Shown: one piece after another, positions 49,715 through 58,567 of the stretch
Numbering within the stretch: position 1 is the stretch's first letter
Layout: each line of letters starts with the position of its first letter
Notes under the pieces: model-generated
Seen by the model: only the letters and a program-made list of their open reading frames with translations
What the model was told of the DNA's origin: nothing
Databases searched by the model: none
Assembly: GCF_000378165.1 (NCBI RefSeq)
Contig: NZ_KB899333.1
Coordinates: 310,001-374,000, forward strand
Reading direction: 5' to 3'
DNA length: 64,000 nucleotides
From: Saccharibacter floricola DSM 15669
GTDB taxonomy: Bacteria > Pseudomonadota > Alphaproteobacteria > Acetobacterales > Acetobacteraceae
Position numbers and translations under genes: made by a program

Positions 49715-52539
49715 GGTCGTGTCCGTATCAGGCAGGCAGTGGCAGAAAGAAGGGCGTTGCTATTGCCATCAGACAAAGCGTGCTCCTGCTTCACCGCGTC
49801 TAGCGCTTCAGGGGGAATGGCTTTCTCACCATAAAGGGCAATTTTCTGGTCTAATGTTGCCCCATAAGCTTGGGCTTCGTGGAGTGATTTGTCTTGACTT
49901 GGCTGGTGTTGTGCACCACCATCATTGAAACTGTTGTGGCGGCTACTGGTATACACGTCATCACTGCTGGACTTGTTAGGTGATGACGGGGGAAGGTCGG
50001 TGCTCTTTTCAGCAGGGCGCGATAGGTTGTGGCGGCTTCCATCCCATAGCAGTTTTCTTTTTTCTAAATACTTTGTATCGAATACGCTTGCGGTTCCGAC
50101 ACGGTAATATCCATCTTTTTTCATGAGGTGGAGTATCGCCGTATCTTGCTTGTCTTTCCCTCCTCTATCTTTTCCCATTTGGATAGAAAAATATGAACCA
50201 GAGTCGTGCCCACCTTTAGGCAAATCTTGCCTAATTTGGTTCATATTTTTGATAATGTGTTTGATGTAATCGTCAACACTTCTGAAGCCGCGTTGTTCTA
50301 TTTCTTTTCCGTGGCGTGCTGCGATATGAATACGACCGTGACCACCTCCAATATCTCTTCCATTCTTGGTGATCTTTGAAAGGTGCTCCCCATCACCTAT
50401 GACAACAGGCCAAGGGGGAACGCCTTCAATACCATCAGGCATATGCCCCATCAGAGCCGGATGCTCACCGACTTCTGAAAGATTGAGATGGTCAATGCCT
50501 GTCGTTGGTAGGGGAGAGACGGCATCGCCTGTTTCTGGTGTTGGGGCCGCTTCTCTGTGAGCTTTAAGGCCCGCGCGGCTTTGCGTAATCTCACGGCTTT
50601 CTGGGTTGGTGAGAGCGTGAAGGATGTCTGTCCCCACACCGTCTTGCAGGTCTGATAGTTTCTGAAGGGCCTGTTGGTAGATGGCATGAAGAGTGTCTTG
50701 CCAGCGTGGATCAAAGCCCTGCCCACGGTTGGCTTCAAGATGGTTGAGGGCCTGCTCAATCGCCTGTTCAGGATCGGGGCTTTTAAGCACGGTATCGGCG
50801 AGGATCGTGAGGTCTTCAGCATGAACTCCAGACTCTAAACGCTGTGCATAGCGGCCAAAATGATGTTCAGTGAGGGCGTGCAGGGCGTCTTTCTTGGCGG
50901 CGATACGCGCTTGATGGACAGAGCGGCTTTTATCAAACTGTGCCCGGTATTGATCCCAATCATGATGGGAGGAGGCTTTCAATGCGTCTTCTAACGCATC
51001 ATAGGGGTCTGCTCCTTGGAGGGTCGCTTCTGCTGCGTGAGCATGTACGTCCTCAGAAAGAGGCTTATCATGGTCATAGGCGGCAACCTCAACATCATCA
51101 TGGGCCGCCGCACGGGCATGGTCTTCATAGGCAGGGTCTACGATAGCAGCTTTTTGAGGCCCGACACCGTTCGCGTAACTTTTGCGCCCATGACTTTCTT
51201 CTGTCATGGCGTTCAGAAGGTCGTTAATGTCCGCGCCCGGCTTGAGATAGCCCGCTTCTTCAGACAGTTCTCGTGCTCGGTCAAACGACAGGCCGCCATT
51301 GCGACGGACTAAGCCGATACGCTGTTTATGAATGTCGTTTGCTCTCAGCTCGCCACCTTCATCACGAACTCCGCCATGTTTGGTGAGGAAGGTAAAGAGG
51401 GATGGTGATGAGGGCTCTGCTTTGGGACGGGAAGCCGATGGAGGAGGCGTTGCTTTCTCTGGGGAAGACTGAGGGTCAAAAGAAGCTTGTTCGTCCAGGA
51501 GGTCAGCATGTTTCTGGTGGAGATGGGCAAGGTCATTCTCTAACGTCCCGCGTCCTTGTTGGGGTGGAGCGCTCTTATGGGCGTCCATCCAGCGATCAAG
51601 ATCACGACGTGTCGTCTCTAGTTCGTGTAGATGGAGAAGGCTGTCTGCGTTGCTGGGACGGTCATTGTTGAGAGAGGTGAGGCTTTCTGCCAAGACTTGG
51701 CCGCGCCCATCTGGCCCAACCGTGCGGAGGCGGTCTTCTGTTGGGTTAGGAGGCGGCTGCTCTGGGGGCTCTTCCGACTCTGCTGGTGGAGAAGGTGGTT
51801 CTACCGATGGATCGGTCGCGCGTAATTCAGGCCGTGCGAGACTATGCAACGCCCCGCCCATCAGGCTGCCAAAGGCGATGTTGCTCAGGGCTTGGCCCAT
51901 CGTCCAATCATTATGCTCATCACGGTCAAGATAGAGGTTCAGCGGCTCCTTGGCTGGCGCCTTGCACGAAGCGGCCCGCTCTGGAGGCCCCAAGAACAGC
52001 GCCTGTGGACCGGTTCGCTGCTTCAGCACCAGTAGTCCATCAGCGGCGCGTTCCATCCCCCAGCCTTCAGCCCGAGCCGCTGCCATGCCGAGGCCCGCGG
52101 TGACGCGTTCTTCTCCAAGACCGGGAACCAGCATAGAGGCCGCATTAATGGGGTCGAGCAGAGACGGAAGCGCTCCAGCCCCCATGTTCAAGGTGCTACT
52201 GACAACACCGCTCGGGCCATTACGCATAGCCATATCGCGCAGCAGAGCATTTTGTTTTTCGCGATGGAGTGTATCGGCAAGTTTAGACGAAACAGGCTGG
52301 TCAAAGTTTAGAACGCCCTTAATGCCATATTGAGCATTGGCATCTTCAGGACTGAGCGTATCACCTTCTGTGCTTTTAATCGCATGAGAGAGGGCTTGGT
52401 TCACCCTGACGATCGGCATCGCCTGAACGCCGGATATGAAGGAGGCCTTCAGTGAATCCCCTAAAGAACTTTGCTGACCAGCCGCTCCTTGCTCTTGCAC
52501 CGAGCTAAGAACATCCGGCCCTCCTGTATAAAATGGCAT
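49711..52539 (-). CDS. Giant internal virion protein with C-terminal putative nuclease domain
   Basis: 942 residues. N-terminal part starts MPFYTGGPDVL and holds a hydrophobic-amphipathic zone (GAGALPSLLDPINAASMLVPG, residues about 115-140); residues about 240-400 are Pro, Ser and Glu-rich linkers; then a helical central part; a discrete domain at about 705-830 (bases 50047-50424) with GGHGRIHIAARHGKEIEQRGF, YIKHIIKN and GYYRVGTASVFDTKYLEKRK; and a low-complexity tail. The discrete domain resembles the PBECR nuclease-like domains of phage ejection proteins, which could act on host RNA or DNA after entry. A stand-alone relative is encoded at 29823 in the host. Confidence 0.68.
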   Translation of the reverse strand: MPFYTGGPDVLSSVQEQGAAGQQSSLGDSLKASFISGVQAMPIVRVNQALSHAIKSTEGDTLSPEDANAQYGIKGVLNFDQPVSSKLADTLHREKQNALLRDMAMRNGPSGVVSSTLNMGAGALPSLLDPINAASMLVPGLGEERVTAGLGMAAARAEGWGMERAADGLLVLKQRTGPQALFLGPPERAASCKAPAKEPLNLYLDRDEHNDWTMGQALSNIAFGSLMGGALHSLARPELRATDPSVEPPSPPAESEEPPEQPPPNPTEDRLRTVGPDGRGQVLAESLTSLNNDRPSNADSLLHLHELETTRRDLDRWMDAHKSAPPQQGRGTLENDLAHLHQKHADLLDEQASFDPQSSPEKATPPPSASRPKAEPSSPSLFTFLTKHGGVRDEGGELRANDIHKQRIGLVRRNGGLSFDRARELSEEAGYLKPGADINDLLNAMTEESHGRKSYANGVGPQKAAIVDPAYEDHARAAAHDDVEVAAYDHDKPLSEDVHAHAAEATLQGADPYDALEDALKASSHHDWDQYRAQFDKSRSVHQARIAAKKDALHALTEHHFGRYAQRLESGVHAEDLTILADTVLKSPDPEQAIEQALNHLEANRGQGFDPRWQDTLHAIYQQALQKLSDLQDGVGTDILHALTNPESREITQSRAGLKAHREAAPTPETGDAVSPLPTTGIDHLNLSEVGEHPALMGHMPDGIEGVPPWPVVIGDGEHLSKITKNGRDIGGGHGRIHIAARHGKEIEQRGFRSVDDYIKHIIKNMNQIRQDLPKGGHDSGSYFSIQMGKDRGGKDKQDTAILHLMKKDGYYRVGTASVFDTKYLEKRKLLWDGSRHNLSRPAEKSTDLPPSSPNKSSSDDVYTSSRHNSFNDGGAQHQPSQDKSLHEAQAYGATLDQKIALYGEKAIPPEALDAVKQEHALSDGNSNALLSATACLIRTRP

Positions 52540-52563
52540 GCTTCCCCCTGTTCTTGGGGGAGC
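52540..52563 (-). promoter_or_regulatory. Hairpin overlapping the ribosome site of the 942-residue gene
   Basis: On the minus strand GCTCCCCC and GGGGGAAGC pair (8 bp, one bulge) over a 7-nt loop AAGAACA, directly ahead of the ATG at 52539. The downstream arm contains the only Shine-Dalgarno-like bases, so folding could limit translation. Confidence 0.4.
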
Positions 52564-52573
52564 ATCTCAGGGC

Positions 52574-52586
52574 TTTCTAAGTTCTG
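52574..52586 (-). promoter_or_regulatory. Phage 13-bp motif copy 3 (before internal virion genes)
   Basis: Reads CAGAACTTAGAAA on the minus strand, 34 nt ahead of the 942-residue gene. It differs by one base from copy 4. Confidence 0.55.
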
Positions 52587-52723
52587 GATAAGAAGGGAGA
52601 TAATATTTTCTGAAAATATTGTTAAATATATGAACAATGGATTAAACAATAATAATTTTTGATGTATTGCCTTTTTTCTAAAATAATATTTCTTTATCTA
52701 ATAAACATTAAAGGAGAAATGAA

Positions 52724-53197
52724 ATGAACTATCGTAGATATTTTTTGTTTGGAATAATGCTTATTTTTCCATTGTTATTTTCAACTTGGTCGGCTCATGC
52801 CTCAGGAGGGGCTTGGGGAATGCTGAATAGTGGTGATGTGTATGATACTACGGGTATGAAGTTAGGTTCTATTGATCCGATTACTAATGAGGTATCTGAC
52901 CAATCAGGGAATAGAATAGGAACACTAGATATTAATACGAATAGACTAGAGGGTGTCGTTGGTAACGCAATCTTATCAATTGATACTAATTTGAATTATA
53001 TCTACGACGGGTCAGGAAATAGGGTTGGTTCTATCGACACAAACATAAACGAAATATATGGAACATCAATCAACCCTCTAGGATCACTTGATAGCACTGG
53101 TACAGTCAGTGTTCAGGGAGGCGGTTCTATAGGGTCTGTTCCCCCGGGAAATTATTTAGCAGCTTTTATGCTCTTAACTCATATGTTCCAGAATTAA
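52724..53197 (+). CDS. Moron: secreted 18-residue-repeat protein
   Basis: 157 residues on the strand opposite to all other prophage genes. Signal peptide (FGIMLIFPLLFSTWSAHA), then five tandem repeats of 18 residues (54 nt), e.g. EVSDQSGNRIGTLDINTN and YIYDGSGNRVGSIDTNIN; the last ends with SLDSTG. The consensus has IGS-I-D-TN-N and looks like beta-strand turns, so a small beta-solenoid is likely. AT-rich sequence with its own AAGGAG ribosome site 7 nt ahead, and a perfect palindrome AATATTTTC-T-GAAAATATT (52602-52620) upstream. Expected to be expressed in the lysogen and exported; function unknown. Confidence 0.7.
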   Translation: MNYRRYFLFGIMLIFPLLFSTWSAHASGGAWGMLNSGDVYDTTGMKLGSIDPITNEVSDQSGNRIGTLDINTNRLEGVVGNAILSIDTNLNYIYDGSGNRVGSIDTNINEIYGTSINPLGSLDSTGTVSVQGGGSIGSVPPGNYLAAFMLLTHMFQN

Positions 53198-53658
53198 TTC
53201 CCCACCTCCACATCCACACTCACCGTTGAGATTGTGACAGGGAGCGGGTTGGTTGTCTGGAACGTGATCTGCCCGCTTTGTGTCCAGTTGGGGGAGGGGA
53301 TACGCATGGTGAGGCCCGTGATGAGGTCTGACTTTTGCGGGCCTGTCTTGTTGTAGGGATTGGGGGCCGTGCGTCCAGCGGCTACGCCTTGATCGTCGAG
53401 GCTATGGAAGGTCTTTCCATCATTAGTGGAGACGCCGAGACCTGCGCTGTTATAGAGGGTAGCATAGACCTTGCTGACGCGTTTGCGGCGGGCGAATTGT
53501 GGGGGCTGCCCGAGATCAAGCGGGAGGGTTTTAGCCGTGGCCGTGATGGGCAAGCCCACTGTGATCACACGCCCAGATTGGGGCAAGGTCAGTGACCCAT
53601 CCGCGCCAACGGTCAGGCCCGTATAAGCGTTCCCATCCACACAAGCAGAGACGCTCAC
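53194..53658 (-). pseudogene. C-terminal part of tail tubular protein B-like gene (frameshifted)
   Basis: A 154-codon frame beginning SVSACVDGNAYTGLTV and ending in beta-rich sequence (TFQTTNPLPVTISTVSVDVEVGN). Reading upstream in this frame gives GLTHLAGVSVSACVDGN without a break until about 53684, the pattern that normally continues the tail tubular sequence (L-T-H-L-A-G). The GTG at 53658 overlaps the stop of the preceding frame, so it could be re-initiated, but loss of one base near 53681-53687 is the simpler reading. Restored protein: about 748 residues. Confidence 0.72.
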
Positions 53659-55439
53659 GCCTGCGAGATGGGTGAGGCCAGGAGGGTTGAGACGGGCTCG
53701 CCTTCATAGCGCAGGCCACAATCGACAAACCATGAGCGCGTAATGTCATCATTTTCTGCACCAAGCTGGCGGGTTTCCAGCCGTTCGATGGTGTAGCGTT
53801 CTGTGCCGTTAAGGCGGCGTTTGACAACAACATAGGTCGTGTCTTCAATGGCTCCATAACCGTTCTCTTCTGGCACAACAGCGACGGATTGGAACGCTCC
53901 ATCTTGTGTTTTATGCTGGTGCCAAGCGGTGATATTTTGCTCTTTGAGATAGGTCATCCCCAGCAGAGTGCCATCGGAGCGCACGGCCCAGAGCACATTG
54001 AAGGGGAATTGGGCAAAAGACCAATCGGCAAGCGTGTAGCCATAAAAAAGATGGTCAGACAGCACGGAAAGATCATTGCCCTGATAAATCTGGGCATACC
54101 AATCATATTGCAGATCGCGGATATGGCTGCCTTTATTTTCGATAAACAGCACGTCGGTATTAATGGGAAGGGGCTGCACATCGGAACAACCTACAAACAT
54201 TTGCGGAATAGCGGTGAAGTTGGACGGTGTGATGGCCGTTCCAGTTTGGCCGCCGCTGATCTTCCAAATCCCTGTGCCGGTAAAGGCAAGTAAGTCCGCC
54301 ATTGGCACAAGATGCTTGATCGTGTTGACCTGCTGGCTGGTAATGGTGGCGGTGATGGCATCGTCAGAGACCACAGGGGTGTGGATGTCGAAGTTGGTGT
54401 AGTTGGCAGACCGGCTCATCCAAACCGTTTGCGGGTAGGAGACAGCCCCTGCGAAGACGCGGCGTTGCTGGAAATAGGTGACAGAGACTGGGTTGTTGCC
54501 ATTGTCGAACGGATTACGGTGTGCAGGCGGCCCATTCTCAGTATCAGGGGCGTAATTGACATCATCAAAGCTGAGAGAGGCCGTATTGCCGATTAGTCCC
54601 CATTGGCCTGCAAAACGGCGATAGACATTGTAATAATCAGCGCCCTCAACGCTTGGCCATGTGAGCGTATTATAGTTCTCGACGAAATGCCCAACCTCCA
54701 CAGCTGTCTCTTGCTGAACGGTTGAGGTCTTTCCCGTATTGGGGTCAGTGACCGTCTGGGCTGTGGTGGTCATTTCGGTTTGAGAGGGCGCTAAGGTCGC
54801 ATTGCTTTCGGTGTTCTTGTCATTAGAGACCGACGTCACCGCATATTCGTATGTTGCTTTAGAAACCCCCGGTGTGGTGCCGGTATTGGCCGCGGTTCCT
54901 TCGACGGCTGAGGCAATAAGTGAGGAGGGGGCGGCAATGCCAGCATCATACGCAATAACGTCTAATGTCCAGTCCAGTTCTCCACGGCGTGAGAGGTTCA
55001 TGGCCGGATAGCGGGCATGGGTGAGGGTGAGCACATCGGCGGATTGGGCGTGGCGAAGCCAGAAGGCGTCCTCAATCCGGTAAGGCGTTGTCAGCTCATA
55101 AAGTGTGCCATCATCCCGTGCGAGATAAGCGCCATTGCTGATAAAGCGGACATACTGGTCCCCAAATTCCAGCACATAAGATTGCGTGTTGTTGTAAATA
55201 AACGCGATGAGCTTTGGGGGAGTGCTGCTGGCTTCTGTGCGAGAGGTGCCAATATAGCGTGTGCCGGGCCGGTTACTGATCCCACCTTGGACATGGACAA
55301 AGAAATTGGTGAGATCAGCCGCCCCGGACTGCCATTTTTCCATATCGGCCCGGTAGCCCAGCAGGGGCGACATCATGCCGCCGCCAAAGGAGCTCCGCCA
55401 TGTCAGTCCAATATGGGGGCCGGTGGGAGACTGAGCCAT
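53655..55439 (-). CDS. Tail tubular protein B-like, N-terminal part of a frameshifted gene
   Basis: 594 residues: starts MAQSPTGPHIGLTWRSSFGGGMMSPLLGYRADMEKW and FFVHVQGGISNRPGTRYIG, the opening of tail tubular/nozzle-like proteins, then large beta regions (DVLTLTHARYPAM, TSNGNNPVSVTYFQQRRVFAG-like area). Ends prematurely at STLLASPISQA instead of continuing to the T-H-L-A-G motif, which sits in the -1 frame. Forms the tail nozzle or tube with tubular A. ATG at 55439 lies 1 nt after the tailspike stop. Confidence 0.75.
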   Translation of the reverse strand: MAQSPTGPHIGLTWRSSFGGGMMSPLLGYRADMEKWQSGAADLTNFFVHVQGGISNRPGTRYIGTSRTEASSTPPKLIAFIYNNTQSYVLEFGDQYVRFISNGAYLARDDGTLYELTTPYRIEDAFWLRHAQSADVLTLTHARYPAMNLSRRGELDWTLDVIAYDAGIAAPSSLIASAVEGTAANTGTTPGVSKATYEYAVTSVSNDKNTESNATLAPSQTEMTTTAQTVTDPNTGKTSTVQQETAVEVGHFVENYNTLTWPSVEGADYYNVYRRFAGQWGLIGNTASLSFDDVNYAPDTENGPPAHRNPFDNGNNPVSVTYFQQRRVFAGAVSYPQTVWMSRSANYTNFDIHTPVVSDDAITATITSQQVNTIKHLVPMADLLAFTGTGIWKISGGQTGTAITPSNFTAIPQMFVGCSDVQPLPINTDVLFIENKGSHIRDLQYDWYAQIYQGNDLSVLSDHLFYGYTLADWSFAQFPFNVLWAVRSDGTLLGMTYLKEQNITAWHQHKTQDGAFQSVAVVPEENGYGAIEDTTYVVVKRRLNGTERYTIERLETRQLGAENDDITRSWFVDCGLRYEGEPVSTLLASPISQA

Positions 55440-55440
55440 G

Positions 55441-57216
55441 TTAGGGGGTTCCATTCCCAATGAGCTGCCCTTTTAAGGTCATGTTGCCATTATCATCAAT
55501 GGACGCGACATTACCCCCCTTGGCCGTGCCAATATAGATTTTGTTCTGTGCCTCGTAGACATAGCGGTTGCATGAAGGGTCCAAGCAGAGTTTTGTGACA
55601 GTTGCTGATGACGTGTTGACCCCATCAGGCATCGTGACAACGCCATTATGACGAGAAATGGACAGCGGCTCATCAAGGGATGTTCCAGTGTCACTTCTTC
55701 TTGAGATATAATAGTCTGACCCTGTGTTCGATCCTGTTTCTGGAGTAGCGTCACTGCCTGTTTCCCAGCGTTCTGCACCGTTCGTGTCATAATGGGTATA
55801 ACGCCACGTATTTGGTGACCCATTGATTTGAAGGGATCCGTTTATAGAGGCCCATGACGAGGAGGTTATTGAGCCCGCCGAAAAAATATTCCCTTGTTTA
55901 TCGATATTGAAAAGAGGGGTTCCTGTCGCATCAAGGCCTTCAAAGAAAGAGCCGCTTTCTCCTGCGATGGAACTTGCGGCAACGAAGTCGTTGAGAGATC
56001 CGCTCGCTGAAAAGCCGCGCGTCCATCGCGGATACACGGTGTATGTTGTTAATCCGTTGGATGTGTTTGTGGTATAAATGGTCTCCCCATGCCCGTTTAT
56101 GTGTGGGGCTGGTTTTGTGGTCGCTGTAAAAGGGGTGGCATTGACTTCGTATCCTTCTCCCCATTCTGATGTTTTCCCCCAAGGCGAATAGCCCGATAGA
56201 ACACTGCTTCTCCCATTAAAGGCAGCAGAAGAGAGCATGAACTGCCCCCGGGTAATCCCGCCATCGACGACCGGGTTGATAACATTGATGTCAAACTCTT
56301 CTCCAACGCCCGTATTGGTATTGATATTGAGAGCCCAGTTAACCAGCTCTGAATGGATGGATGATCCAAAACCAGCTCCGGATGAATTTGCTTGGCCATC
56401 AGACCCTGTATCTCCTCCAAAATACATACAGGCCACCCAGTTGCGTGGGTAACCGTTTAATGTATTGGAAGGATTGCTGGAGCTATGGTTAGGAAGGCAC
56501 TCAATATCAAGGCCAACATTGGTTGTTTGTGGCCCCGCCCAAACAGAAGCCGGATCCATAATGAGGCGCTTATTGGTAATGGCCAGGCAGGGCTGTGTGT
56601 AAGGAGAGTTGATGCTTCCCGTGCAGGCAGAGGGGTCTCCAGCGGAGGTTCCTTTTACCAGTGAGTTGTTAAAGTTGATCTCTCCAGCTTGGGGATAGAC
56701 TGATGGATGTGTGTTCCAAGAATAGCGGTAATCAGGGTAGGTACCTCCGGCGAATTTCCCTGTATTGAGGAGATAGCCAAAGGCTGAATGAGGGAACAAG
56801 ACGCGCTCACCTGCCGAAAGAGCAGCTTGGATAGAGGGGCCGTCATCGGTCGAACCATCGCCTTTCGCGCCGTAATCCTGCACATTAATGGTATCAAGAA
56901 AATGCGAGGCAAGGCTTCGGCTTGAGGTCGCGACATTAATGGTTTGTGCTCCATCAAGGAACCCGCCCATAATGGTAGGACTCGTTAGGTTTTGATGGGT
57001 GGAAGCGCCATTGATACCCTCTACTTTTGTAGAGAGAGAAGATAATAAGCTTTCCATGGACTGGCTAACACTATGGTTCTTCCATAGAAGAGCGGCCCGC
57101 CAATCTGTCAGTGTCGGGGCGTAGTTCTGCGTCCATTTCTGCGGAGGAACTTGGCTATGGGCACAGCCTACCATTGAAAAAATCACGATAGCGGAGAGGA
57201 CTTTTAGAGGGTTCAT
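55441..57216 (-). CDS. Tailspike-like beta-helix protein with lipoprotein signal
   Basis: 591 residues. The start MNPLKVLSAIVIFSMVGCAHSQ is a lipoprotein signal with lipobox MVGC (Cys18), unusual for a tail protein. After about 80 residues comes INVQDYGAKGDGSTDDGPSIQAALSAG, the standard opening of the pectate-lyase-like right-handed beta-helix of tailspikes, then many beta turns (GGDTGSDGQANSSGAGFG) and a repetitive C-terminus (GNIFSAGSITSSSW) ending NMTLKGQLIGNG. It may degrade or bind a host surface glycan; no catalytic residues assigned. The upstream frame is coupled by an ATGA overlap. Confidence 0.75.
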   Translation of the reverse strand: MNPLKVLSAIVIFSMVGCAHSQVPPQKWTQNYAPTLTDWRAALLWKNHSVSQSMESLLSSLSTKVEGINGASTHQNLTSPTIMGGFLDGAQTINVATSSRSLASHFLDTINVQDYGAKGDGSTDDGPSIQAALSAGERVLFPHSAFGYLLNTGKFAGGTYPDYRYSWNTHPSVYPQAGEINFNNSLVKGTSAGDPSACTGSINSPYTQPCLAITNKRLIMDPASVWAGPQTTNVGLDIECLPNHSSSNPSNTLNGYPRNWVACMYFGGDTGSDGQANSSGAGFGSSIHSELVNWALNINTNTGVGEEFDINVINPVVDGGITRGQFMLSSAAFNGRSSVLSGYSPWGKTSEWGEGYEVNATPFTATTKPAPHINGHGETIYTTNTSNGLTTYTVYPRWTRGFSASGSLNDFVAASSIAGESGSFFEGLDATGTPLFNIDKQGNIFSAGSITSSSWASINGSLQINGSPNTWRYTHYDTNGAERWETGSDATPETGSNTGSDYYISRRSDTGTSLDEPLSISRHNGVVTMPDGVNTSSATVTKLCLDPSCNRYVYEAQNKIYIGTAKGGNVASIDDNGNMTLKGQLIGNGTP

Positions 57217-57455
57217 GGGTCTATTTCGCTTGTTCCATCTTGTAGGCCATCAGAGATAACGCCGTGATAGGGTCTGCGCCACCCGGCAGGGCTTTGGCCG
57301 ATTGTGAGCATGCCAATACGTCCATCGGGAGTATCTGCGGGGATGTAGAGGCAGGAGCCATCGGCAATATCGCGTGTTTCTAGTCCCGTTGGAATAACCC
57401 CATTGGGGCCGATAGATGGACTGTAGGGGTCAGGAGCGGGTGAGAGTTGCCTGCA
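57213..57455 (-). pseudogene. C-terminal part of tail tubular protein A-like gene (frameshifted)
   Basis: 80 codons open from 57455 to a TGA at 57213 that overlaps the tailspike ATG (ATGA), with sensible sequence (PYSPSIGPNGVIPTGLETRD, GSCLYIPADTPDGRIGMLTI, GVISDGLQDGTSEIDP) but no ATG, GTG or TTG before residue 49. It is in the -1 frame of the tubular A-like gene; one added base near 57440-57452 joins the two as SAGN-LSPAPDPYSPSIG, a 318-residue protein. Coupling to the tailspike shows it is coding. Confidence 0.68.
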
Positions 57456-58168
57456 CTAAAGCCGCTATCGAGAGTGTTCGTGGTTTGGTGAATAGGACGC
57501 TGTTTGTCGCCATATCCCAAACGAACAGAGAGCCAGTCGGGCACGGTTTCTGTGCTGACGACCTCTACGCGTTGATCGGCGAGGCACGCACGGGCGACTT
57601 CACGCTCGGCTTCTTGGGCGACAGCAGCGCTTGTGCTGCCATCAATGCCAAGTGTTGTCGCAATGGCGGCGGCTAAAGAGAGCCAAAAGGCACGTTTAAA
57701 AGCGGGCGGCCAGTGGTCGATGTCAACGGTTTTTGTGATGTAGGTGACACTCACCTGCTGATAATCGGTAAATAGGACAGGAACCAGTGTAGGGCCGCCT
57801 GCTTTGCCCATTCCTTCGCCAAAACTCTCAGGGCGGTCAAAGAGGGCTTTACGTCGATCATTGGGCTTTTCAGCAAGAAGGTTATCAACCCGCAAGACAC
57901 GAACAGCATCAGAGGGGAGAGCGATCTCGTAGCGCCAGCGTGGGTTGCTGCTGGGTGCGGGGAGTCCCGTTCCCACACAGCGGGGCCATTGCCATGTATA
58001 AACCGGGCCACCCATACTGGCAGGATGGGCGAGCAATGCGTGCAAGACATCGTCGTAAAAGGCTGCGCACACACTGGCCTCTACAGACCCATCATCAAAG
58101 GATGTCAGGGCACTCTGTGTACCAAGGCGCATGAGCGCACGATTGCAGAGGTCAATGTGTGTCGTCAT
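57380..58168 (-). CDS. Tail tubular protein A-like, N-terminal part of a frameshifted gene
   Basis: 262 residues: HIDLCNRALMRLGTQSALTSFDDGS, VCAAFYDDVLHALLAHPA and WQWPRC are typical of the gp11-like tail tubular A family that links the portal to the tail. The helical end (AFWLSLAAAIATTLGIDGSTSAAVAQEAEREVARA) is also typical. The last 21 residues (SHPLLTPTV onwards) read out of the original frame, see the fragment at 57213. Confidence 0.75.
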   Translation of the reverse strand: MTTHIDLCNRALMRLGTQSALTSFDDGSVEASVCAAFYDDVLHALLAHPASMGGPVYTWQWPRCVGTGLPAPSSNPRWRYEIALPSDAVRVLRVDNLLAEKPNDRRKALFDRPESFGEGMGKAGGPTLVPVLFTDYQQVSVTYITKTVDIDHWPPAFKRAFWLSLAAAIATTLGIDGSTSAAVAQEAEREVARACLADQRVEVVSTETVPDWLSVRLGYGDKQRPIHQTTNTLDSGFSAGNSHPLLTPTVHLSAPMGLFQRD

Positions 58169-58171
58169 GCC

Positions 58172-58558
58172 TTAGCTCTTTTTCGCTGATTTAGACGGCG
58201 TGCGTGCAGATTCCTGCGGTTCTTCTTTTGAAGACGCCTCCGTTTGTTTAGGGGCTTCTTTGGGCAGGAGCTCGGCTTGGTCAGGCTCGTGCTGTTCGTC
58301 TAATGTGCCCTGATCCTTAACCGCTTCTGTGCTGTTCAAAGAAGAGGGCGCACCATCGGAGCGGGTGAGGTCTTCCTGAAAGGCGCGTCCATTGACGTTC
58401 CTTTCTCCAGCCTGTCCAGCGGCTTCCTTGGCATGGTGAGCCTCATCATCAAGAGGCTCAAGATTGAAGCCGGGGATTCCCTCATACTCAATGACGGTTC
58501 CAACATCGACGGTGCGACCATTGATAAAGCTTGCGGTTGTGACGCGATAACGGGCCAT
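58172..58558 (-). CDS. Phage protein of unknown function between capsid and tail genes
   Basis: 128 residues. The first 45 form an SH3-like or beta start (RYRVTTASFINGRTVDVGTVIEYEGIPG), then a long charged tail rich in Glu, Lys, Ser and Pro (AELLPKEAPKQTEASSKEEP). Its place between the Bbp16-like gene and tubular A (3-9 nt gaps) is that of a small head-completion or decoration protein, but I cannot assign it. Confidence 0.6.
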   Translation of the reverse strand: MARYRVTTASFINGRTVDVGTVIEYEGIPGFNLEPLDDEAHHAKEAAGQAGERNVNGRAFQEDLTRSDGAPSSLNSTEAVKDQGTLDEQHEPDQAELLPKEAPKQTEASSKEEPQESARTPSKSAKKS

Positions 58559-58567
58559 GATCGTTCC

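Noticed and set aside
53655-53690. Programmed -1 frameshifting in the tubular B-like gene
   Set aside because: The overlap has no slippery heptamer at the junction and this family is normally a single frame; a lost base explains it better, particularly with three other breaks nearby.
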